NCBI GenBank assembly: GCA_029233925.1 | Contig: JARGOX010000007.1 | Coordinates: forward strand, 62,001-126,000 | From: Rhizobiaceae bacterium | GTDB lineage: Bacteria; Pseudomonadota; Alphaproteobacteria; Rhizobiales; Rhizobiaceae | Direction: 5' to 3' | DNA length: 64,000 nucleotides | Part shown: piece after piece, positions 57,848 through 64,000 of the stretch | How positions within the stretch are numbered: the stretch's first letter is position 1 | Layout: each line of letters starts with the position of its first letter | Made by a program: the position numbers and the translations under genes | Notes under the pieces: model-generated | What the model was told of the DNA's origin: nothing | The model's database searches: none | Seen by the model: only the letters and a program-made list of their open reading frames with translations

Positions 57848-58827
57848 AGCATATTCTCTTTGGTGGTGACGGGTTTGTCGGGCGGCATCTGGCGGCCCGC
57901 CTTGTTGCAGATGGCGAAGACGTCATCATCTGTGACATTGTACAAAGCGATTTGCCCCATTATGCAAACTGCCGGTTCATCGCGCTGGATGTCACCGACA
58001 AGGAGCAGTTCAGCGGGGTCGAAATCGGCGCTGACGACATGGTCTATAATCTGTCGGCCAAAATGCTGTCGCCCATACAGATACGCTCCAGGCGGCACGA
58101 CTTTTTCTGGCCGGTCAATTATCATGGCACTGAGCACATCATCGAAAAGATGGCTTCCAGCAATGCGAGCAGGCTGGTGCATTATACCACCGACATGATC
58201 TACGGTCATACATTCAGCTATCCGCAAACGGAGGATCATCCGGCCAATCCGCTGGGTGAATATGGTCTTTCCAAATACAAGACGGAAGAGCTTGCGGAGC
58301 AATGGCGCGGCAGGGGTATGAATATCAGCCTGTTCCGGCCCCGTCTGATCATCGGTCCGGGCCGTCTTGGCATCCTTTCAAAACTGTTCAAGCTGGTCGA
58401 TTACAATCTGCCTGTGCCGATGATCGGGTCAGGCCGAAACCCCTATCAGTTCATTTCCGTATTTGATTGTGCCGAGGCCGCCAGACTGGCCTGGAAAGCC
58501 GATGTGCCGAACGAAGCCTTCAATCTCGGATCGGACAATCCTCCGCCGGTACGCAAATTGCTGGGTGATCTGATCAAACATGCCGGGTCACGGTCCCTTG
58601 TGCTGCCGACGCCTGCCTGGGCGGTCAAGCGCACGCTGGATCTGTTTGACCTGGTCAACCTGCCGATTATGGATCCCGAGCAATATCTCATTGCTGACGA
58701 GATGTGCATACTCGATTGCAGCAAGGCCAAAAAACTGTTGGGCTGGAGCGCCCAATACCGTGACGAAGACATGCTGATGGCGGCTTATGATGAATATCGT
58801 GCCGGGCTTGCGGCCGCTTCGAAATAG
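57844..58827 (+). CDS. NAD-dependent epimerase/dehydratase (extended SDR)
   Basis: This is a 327-residue extended short-chain dehydrogenase. The NAD site is ILFGGDGFVGRHLAARL. The catalytic Tyr-x-x-x-Lys is in LGEYGLSKYKTEELAEQW and the upstream Thr/Ser in HYTTDMIYG. The C-terminal sugar-binding part is AFNLGSDNPPPVRKLL. In this cluster it is a candidate for the keto-reduction or epimerisation partner of the DprE1-like oxidase, or for making a separate nucleotide sugar. DprE2 itself is a classical SDR, so the equivalence is uncertain. Confidence 0.85.
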   Translation: MKHILFGGDGFVGRHLAARLVADGEDVIICDIVQSDLPHYANCRFIALDVTDKEQFSGVEIGADDMVYNLSAKMLSPIQIRSRRHDFFWPVNYHGTEHIIEKMASSNASRLVHYTTDMIYGHTFSYPQTEDHPANPLGEYGLSKYKTEELAEQWRGRGMNISLFRPRLIIGPGRLGILSKLFKLVDYNLPVPMIGSGRNPYQFISVFDCAEAARLAWKADVPNEAFNLGSDNPPPVRKLLGDLIKHAGSRSLVLPTPAWAVKRTLDLFDLVNLPIMDPEQYLIADEMCILDCSKAKKLLGWSAQYRDEDMLMAAYDEYRAGLAAASK

Positions 58828-58890
58828 CGTTTTTCGCAGGAAATAGGCCTGTTTTTTAAGAAAGAACATACGCAAGACAAGGGCAGATTC

Positions 58891-60309
58891 ATGAATATCC
58901 CAAATGAAATCAAGAAGCCGAACCTGCTCAGCGTCGAGGATGCAAAGGCCCTCGACCTGCCGCTTATGACGGAATATTTCAAGAAATACCTCAATCCTGG
59001 TCAATTGCATTTCATGAAGCTTTTGGGCTTCAACAAGATCAGGATAGAGCGCGCCGAAGGCATGTATTATATCGACCAGAATGATCGCCAGATCCTGGAT
59101 TTTTTTGGCGGGTTCGGTTCTCTGGCCTTCGGGCATAATCACCCTAAAATTCTGGCAGCCCGCATCGCCTTTCAGAACGAAAAGCGCCATGAAATTGCCA
59201 TGGCCTTCCTGTCGCAATATGCCGCCGCACTGGCCAAAAACCTTGCAGAAATATCCCCCGGCCATCTCGATATGGTGTTCCTTGGCTCATCGGGATCGGA
59301 AGCCATGGAAGCGGCCGTCAAGGTTGCCGAGCGTGCTGCGGGGCCTGGACGCAGCAAGATCGTCTATGCAGAAAACTCCTTCCACGGAAAAACCAAGGGC
59401 GTTTTATCCATCACGGATTCGCCGCTATACCGCGGCCAGTTCCGCCTGGTTGATGATACCGTTCGCGTGCCCTTTGGCGATATAGAGGCGATCCGCCATG
59501 CGTTTGAGGCAGATCCGGAAATCGGCGTGATCGTGCTGGAAACGATCCAGGGCGGCGGCGGCATTGTCACTGCACCACCGGAATTCTGGCAGCAATTGCG
59601 CGCTCTGTGCGATAAGCACAAGGTCCTTTGGGTCGCTGATGAAGTGCAGTGTGGCATGGGCCGTTCCGGCAGGTTCTATGCTTTTGAACATGCCGGGGTC
59701 GTGCCCGATGTGACTGCTCTGGCGAAATCCCTTGGTGGGGGCAAAAGCGCCGTCGGTGCGATGATTGCCAGCCGTGATGTCTATATGAAAGCCTATGGCA
59801 AGCCGAACACCGCGCTCATTCATGGTCCAGCAACCTTTGGCGGCATTGGCGAGGCCTGCATCACAGCAATTGAGGCCTTGAACCTACTGTATGACGAGGG
59901 TCTGATCGCCAATTCGGCGCAACAGGGCGCCTATTTGCTGGACAGGCTGAAGGGCCTTCAGGCCAAATATCCCAAGATCATCAAGGACGTTCGTGGCCAG
60001 GGGCTGATGGTTGGCCTGGAGTTTCACGATTTCAGTCAGACATTGCCGGCATTGCTGCGCTCGATCATCTCCGTCCTTGATGAAAAGCTCAAGGGTTCGC
60101 TTTCAGGCTTTGTCGGTGCACTGATGCTGCGCGACTACGACATCCTGGTTGCCTTCACCGAATACAACCGCAATGTCATTCGGCTGGAGCCACCATTGAT
60201 TTGCCAAAGCGCTGATGTGGATCGATTTGTTGATGCTCTTGATGATCTTCTGTCCAGAGGCATTGTCGGCATCGTCAAGGATTTCCTGGCAAGTCAGGTC
60301 AAACAATGA
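58891..60309 (+). CDS. Class III PLP aminotransferase
   Basis: This is a 472-residue PLP enzyme of fold type I, class III. Its landmarks are FFGGFGSLAFGHNHP, GSSGSEAMEAAVKVAERA, the His-Gly of YAENSFHGKTKGVLSIT and VADEVQCGMGRSGRFYAFEH. The cofactor Lys is in DVTALAKSLGGG, and HGPATFGGIGEACITAIEAL follows. Class III enzymes move terminal amino groups (ornithine, acetylornithine, amino-sugar intermediates, taurine). Sixty-three bases separate it from the epimerase. It could aminate an intermediate of the sugar pathway here, but this is inference; an unrelated amino-acid role is equally possible. Confidence 0.88.
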   Translation: MNIPNEIKKPNLLSVEDAKALDLPLMTEYFKKYLNPGQLHFMKLLGFNKIRIERAEGMYYIDQNDRQILDFFGGFGSLAFGHNHPKILAARIAFQNEKRHEIAMAFLSQYAAALAKNLAEISPGHLDMVFLGSSGSEAMEAAVKVAERAAGPGRSKIVYAENSFHGKTKGVLSITDSPLYRGQFRLVDDTVRVPFGDIEAIRHAFEADPEIGVIVLETIQGGGGIVTAPPEFWQQLRALCDKHKVLWVADEVQCGMGRSGRFYAFEHAGVVPDVTALAKSLGGGKSAVGAMIASRDVYMKAYGKPNTALIHGPATFGGIGEACITAIEALNLLYDEGLIANSAQQGAYLLDRLKGLQAKYPKIIKDVRGQGLMVGLEFHDFSQTLPALLRSIISVLDEKLKGSLSGFVGALMLRDYDILVAFTEYNRNVIRLEPPLICQSADVDRFVDALDDLLSRGIVGIVKDFLASQVKQ

Positions 60310-60340
60310 GGATCCAGGGATGACCAGCTGATCGCTCACT

Positions 60341-62101
60341 CTATCTTCTGATATCCAGCTGAATGTCCGTCGTGTCCTGCGCCGCTTCGCGGATGTAAGC
60401 ATCAAAGCACGGCGTCAGCCGGATTTTCCGGTGATTGGAGAGGGCTTCGCGGTAGATATCAAAGGATTGGATCAATCCTGGTGTTCTGGGACACAATGTA
60501 TCCAAAATGAGGTCAGCGTCTTCCACCGACTTGCGGGTCCGGACATCCATTGCAAAAAGGGTGCGGCCTGCAACGGCGCCTATGGCCACATATTTTGGCG
60601 CATCCCTGTTCATCAGAGCCGGGATGATATTGGTGAAATCTGTCGTGAAGATCGTGTTGAAATGCACATTGTTTACAGCCTCATAGGCTCGGATCGCATC
60701 AATGGCCTTGTCGTTCATCTGTAGCCACATGATCTGAAAATCTGGTTCCGAATAGAGCAGGAAGGAGGGGATTTGCCCAAGCCTTGCAAGGTGCTCATCT
60801 GCTTTGATCTGTTCGGCATAATAGTGTTGCATGATGTCGGCGCGGTCGAGGAACATCGGCTTGGTTGATACAAGGCCGAGTGTCGACAGGTTCGTTGATT
60901 CCACTTGTGTGGAGCCGAGCGCAGTGGCGAAAGTTCTGCCTGCCTTTTGCAGCACACCTATTGTGGTGGGAAAACAGCAGGCGGCGATCAGCACCAGCAA
61001 CAGCATCCGTGATCGTACTGGCCGTTGGCCGTTGCGGGTCCAGGCGATGAGCAGTCCTGGCCAGATCAACAGGAATGCCTGGCTGCCGGTGTTCTGTGTT
61101 TCAAAGAACAATCCGGCAAGCAGCAAGATGCCAAGCCACAGCCAATCCCTGTCAAAAATCAAGGCGAAGCGGTCGAGGCTCCGTGATGAACCAAAGGCAC
61201 CCAGGGACTTCATCCATTCACGCCAGTCAGCGGCCAGCAGTAACAGCACTGTCACGCCACCGGCGACAATCGTGTTGAAATTTTCAGAAATAGCCGTGAG
61301 CAGATTTGGCAACAGCGTATTGCTGTTGCTGCTGGCCAGGAGAAATATCTCCGTGACATAGGTCAGCGTCAATCCTGATGCCAATTGGATGAGGCCCAGA
61401 ACCAGCAAAAACACAAATGCGGTTGAAAGTATCACGGGAACAGCAATCAAGCCGCAAGCCACCGCGTAGGCCAGGATAAGGCCGCCGCTGATAAAGGCCG
61501 TTATCTTTACCAGAAACAGTGCCAGTGTGAGGACGGACAATATCGCCGTCATGTGGGTTCTGTCTCTTACAAACAGCACGGTTGTTGCAAGGACATAGAG
61601 CAATTGCGCGCCATGGCGGTTGTAGATGCCAAAACCGTCGACGCCGGGATAGGGAAAAAGGCTCAAGGTATTGAAGGGCAGGGCAGCAAAGAACGCAAAG
61701 GGAACCAGTAAGGCAAAGGCAAGCGTCCGGGATCGTGGGGCCACATCTGCGAGAAGCAAGGCCATGGCCGGTACCGTGACAATGAGGCACGACCATTGGG
61801 CCAGCAGAAGCGGCTGACCGGAGGGAAACATGCGTTCCATCAGGGCATAGAGGTAATAGCCAAGGGGGCCGACGGGCGGGAAAAAATCCACGTTGGGTAT
61901 CTGACCATTGGCAATGCGATGGGCTGCATCGACATACAGGTATGTGTCCCAATACATGGGGCCGATGGGAAGCACCCACGGCAGGCCCGCCAGCAATGCC
62001 AGCAGGGCAACAAACAACACCAGCCACAGGTTTGGGTTTTTCAGCACAGAATTCAGGGAGCTGTTGCCTGAATTGCGCACCGTTTCCAAGCGTGGGTTCA
62101 T
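60341..62101 (-). CDS. Polytopic membrane protein, GT-C glycosyltransferase-like
   Basis: This is a 586-residue membrane protein with about ten helices. It is not a firmly recognised family. The first periplasmic loop has YWDTYLYVDAAHRIANGQIPNVDFFPPVGPLGYYLYALMER, whose acidic residue after the first helix and aromatic/Pro-rich motif resemble GT-C glycosyltransferases that use polyprenyl-phosphate sugars. The last ~150 residues are a soluble periplasmic domain. It is convergent with the aminotransferase gene and may use the lipid-linked pentose made by the cluster. ATG 62101 is chosen; the frame upstream to 62302 is not hydrophobic and unlikely. Confidence 0.6.
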   Translation of the reverse strand: MNPRLETVRNSGNSSLNSVLKNPNLWLVLFVALLALLAGLPWVLPIGPMYWDTYLYVDAAHRIANGQIPNVDFFPPVGPLGYYLYALMERMFPSGQPLLLAQWSCLIVTVPAMALLLADVAPRSRTLAFALLVPFAFFAALPFNTLSLFPYPGVDGFGIYNRHGAQLLYVLATTVLFVRDRTHMTAILSVLTLALFLVKITAFISGGLILAYAVACGLIAVPVILSTAFVFLLVLGLIQLASGLTLTYVTEIFLLASSNSNTLLPNLLTAISENFNTIVAGGVTVLLLLAADWREWMKSLGAFGSSRSLDRFALIFDRDWLWLGILLLAGLFFETQNTGSQAFLLIWPGLLIAWTRNGQRPVRSRMLLLVLIAACCFPTTIGVLQKAGRTFATALGSTQVESTNLSTLGLVSTKPMFLDRADIMQHYYAEQIKADEHLARLGQIPSFLLYSEPDFQIMWLQMNDKAIDAIRAYEAVNNVHFNTIFTTDFTNIIPALMNRDAPKYVAIGAVAGRTLFAMDVRTRKSVEDADLILDTLCPRTPGLIQSFDIYREALSNHRKIRLTPCFDAYIREAAQDTTDIQLDIRR

Positions 62102-62418
62102 AGTCTGGTATCCATTGTGGTGATTTACTGCCAATTTATCAGGGCGGGACAAAATAAAGGTAAACAATGGAATGGGTGTGCGGAGGGAAAGTCGCGAGCC
62201 GTTTTTTGCATGTCGCAAACAGGCGGTAAAGGCTGGTTCGCTGGCGTCATAGTTGCCGCATGGACGATGCGGGCGCTGCAGGCACAGGATGTGTCTGTGC
62301 ATCTGACGTCCATGAGAGATTCAACGTTTGTTGTTGCTGATGGCAATGGCTCATTTTATGACGTTTCTGGTGCTTAACTCATGTGTCCGCGTGGCGGGCC
62401 TCAAAAAGGGCAATAGCG
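62102..62418. other. Divergent promoter region with a short palindrome
   Basis: No credible gene is seen. TTTGC (62205-62209) and GCAAA (62215-62219) form an inverted repeat with a 5-base centre, a possible operator. AAAAAGGG at 62403-62410 is the ribosome-binding site for the next gene. Confidence 0.4.
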
Positions 62419-64000
62419 ATGAAGAGCAGCGCGCGCGCAGTTGTGATTGGTGGAGGCGTTGTCGGCGTCTCGACATTGTACCATCTTGCCAAAAAGGGCT
62501 GGGATGATGTTGTCCTGCTGGAACGCAAGGAATTGACGTCCGGCTCCACCTGGCATGCAGCCGGTCTTTTGCCGCTGTTCAACATGAGTTACTCGGTCGG
62601 CCAGATCCATAAATATTCGGTGCGTTTCTATCAGGAACTGGCTGAAGAAACCGGCATGGATACAGGCTTTCGCAAGGTCACCAATGTGCGGCTGGCACGC
62701 ACCCAGGAACGGCTTGACGAATATGAATATTACATGGGTGTGGCAGAAACCATTGGCATCGATGTTGAGCGTCTGACGCCCGAACAGATCAAGGAAAAAT
62801 GGCCCTATGTGAATACGGAGGGTCTGCTGGGCGCCATTTGTCATCCGGAAGACGGATATATTCAACCCGCCGACCTGACACAGGCATTGGCCAAGGCAGC
62901 CCGCGATCGCGGCGCGACGATCCATCGTTATACGACGGTTGAAGCCATTGAACAGCTTGATGACGGTCAGTGGCTGGTGAAGACCGACAAGGGCGATATT
63001 ACCTGTGAACACGTCATTTCGTGCAGCGGAAATTTTGCGCGCAAGACCGGCGCCATGGTTGGTCTTGATGTTCCGGTGATTCCTGTGGAGCATCAATATA
63101 TCGTCACGGAGGCCCATCCCGAGATACAGAAATTCCGCAAGGAAGGCGGCGCGGAACTCTGCGTGCTGCGCGAGTCGGATTCCTCTTGGTACATGCGCGA
63201 AGAGGCCGGCGGCCTGCTGCTCGGTCCCTATGAGAAGGGCGCACCGTGCTGTTATGTCGACGGGCCATCGGATGATTCCGAATATGAATTGTTCCAGGAA
63301 GATCTCGAACGGCTGATGCCGCATATCGAGACGGCCATCGAGCGGGTGCCCTATTTTGGCGAGGCCGGAATCAAGAAGGTCTACAATGGTGCTATTGCCT
63401 ATACGCCGGACGGCTCACCGATCATCGGGCCCGCGCCCGGCCGCAAGAATTTCTGGCTGAATGAGGGCCATTCGTTTGGCGTGACGGCTGCCGGTGGTGC
63501 GGGCTGGCAACTGGCCGAATGGATCGTCGATGGGGAGCCAACCATTGACATGATGGGCGTTGATCCGCGTCGATACGGTCCCTATGCGACTGCGGGTTAT
63601 CTGCAGGAAAAGAACGAAGAAGCCTACGCCAACGTGTTCACGGTTCATTACCCTGATGAAGAGCGCGAAGCGGCCCGCCCATTGAAGAGGACCCCCTGCT
63701 ATGATCGGATGAAGAATCTCGGCGCCATCTTCGGCTCTGTCTATGGTTGGGAGCGGCCGAACTGGTTTGCACCGCAGGGTTACAGCCTGGACGTCGACAG
63801 CATGGACAAGCCGGATGTGCTGATGAACCGCAATCATCCCGAATCTGATGAGAACAACAGAATCCAGGAACTCTGGTCATTCCGGCGATCGAATTACTTT
63901 GAGCATGTGGGCAATGAAGTCAAAAATGTCCATGAGAATGTCGGGCTGCTGGACATGTCGGCCTTCGCAAAAATGGAGGTTTCCGGGCCGGGTGCCCGTG
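62419..64000 (+). CDS. Dimethylglycine/sarcosine-dehydrogenase-like FAD oxidoreductase with GcvT domain (3' end missing)
   Basis: At least 527 residues are present and the frame is open at the right edge. The N-terminal FAD Rossmann fold is VVIGGGVVGVSTLYHLAKKGW, followed by TSGSTWHAAGLLP, in which the His is the usual covalent FAD attachment site of this group. The DAO domain continues to YNGAIAYTPDGSPIIGPAPGRKNFWLNEGHSFGVTAAGGAGW. Residues ~430 onward begin the folate-binding GcvT-like domain (FGSVYGWERPNWFA, ENVGLLDMSAFAKMEVSGPGA). Such enzymes demethylate N-methyl amino acids, passing one carbon to folate. ATG 62419 has AAAAAGGG upstream. Confidence 0.9.
   Translation, partial: MKSSARAVVIGGGVVGVSTLYHLAKKGWDDVVLLERKELTSGSTWHAAGLLPLFNMSYSVGQIHKYSVRFYQELAEETGMDTGFRKVTNVRLARTQERLDEYEYYMGVAETIGIDVERLTPEQIKEKWPYVNTEGLLGAICHPEDGYIQPADLTQALAKAARDRGATIHRYTTVEAIEQLDDGQWLVKTDKGDITCEHVISCSGNFARKTGAMVGLDVPVIPVEHQYIVTEAHPEIQKFRKEGGAELCVLRESDSSWYMREEAGGLLLGPYEKGAPCCYVDGPSDDSEYELFQEDLERLMPHIETAIERVPYFGEAGIKKVYNGAIAYTPDGSPIIGPAPGRKNFWLNEGHSFGVTAAGGAGWQLAEWIVDGEPTIDMMGVDPRRYGPYATAGYLQEKNEEAYANVFTVHYPDEEREAARPLKRTPCYDRMKNLGAIFGSVYGWERPNWFAPQGYSLDVDSMDKPDVLMNRNHPESDENNRIQELWSFRRSNYFEHVGNEVKNVHENVGLLDMSAFAKMEVSGPGAR

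Noticed and set aside
62117-62377. 86-residue plus-strand open frame before the dehydrogenase gene
   Set aside because: There is no ribosome site, no recognisable domain, and it lies in the divergent promoter region.

Overview
This 64 kb window is a chromosomal segment that looks like an alphaproteobacterium, most likely Hyphomicrobiales (Rhizobiales). The evidence is an IalB-family protein, a 6S-like RNA directly upstream of the 5-formyltetrahydrofolate cyclo-ligase gene, two complete Liv-type ABC importers plus a polar amino-acid importer, and a glycine-rich giant autotransporter. Family and genus cannot be fixed by reading alone. I saw no phage genes, transposases, CRISPR arrays, rRNA or tRNA.

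Layout. 1-7.9 kb: HxlR regulator (cut at the left edge), cupin, DUF1003, LapA-like and VIT-family membrane proteins, a CaCA antiporter, 6S-like RNA + fau, and a calcium-type P-type ATPase. 7.9-11 kb (minus): ferric-reductase-like flavohaem protein with a translationally coupled 36-residue membrane peptide, and a DASS/SLC13 transporter. 11.1-20.2 kb: an AraC regulator divergent from an aldehyde dehydrogenase / Liv importer / aldehyde dehydrogenase operon, in which LivG has a degenerate ABC signature and LivF carries a lysine-rich tail. 20.4-29.7 kb: IalB-like protein, degenerate 20-bp tandem repeats, a 2541-residue autotransporter and a small glycine-zipper lipoprotein.

29.9-37.4 kb: a divergent catabolic island. 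Minus strand: amino-acid ABC ATPase, permease, carboxymuconolactone-decarboxylase-like protein, 2OG-Fe(II) oxygenase, XRE-cupin regulator, M29/NicX-like metalloenzyme. Plus strand: binding protein, glutathione transferase, creatininase-family hydrolase. A conserved motif (TGCAACAAATTTA-N6-TGCAAT) lies in the divergent promoter region and again inside the minus operon. This is the best candidate for an undescribed pathway.

37.7-50.8 kb: acyl-CoA synthetase + second Liv importer, then a TetR regulator with leucine/isovalerate genes (isovaleryl-CoA dehydrogenase and both methylcrotonyl-CoA carboxylase subunits). A GAAC(G/A)TACGTTC palindrome lies upstream of both blocks. A small-RNA-like promoter/anti-SD/terminator unit follows. 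51.1-54.4 kb: DUF924 protein and a large MscS channel. 54.5-62.1 kb: a cluster resembling polyprenyl-phosphoryl-pentose synthesis (HAD-UbiA fusion, DprE1-like oxidase, SMR-type carrier, SDR epimerase, class III aminotransferase) facing a polytopic GT-C-like protein. The window ends inside a dimethylglycine/sarcosine-dehydrogenase-like gene.
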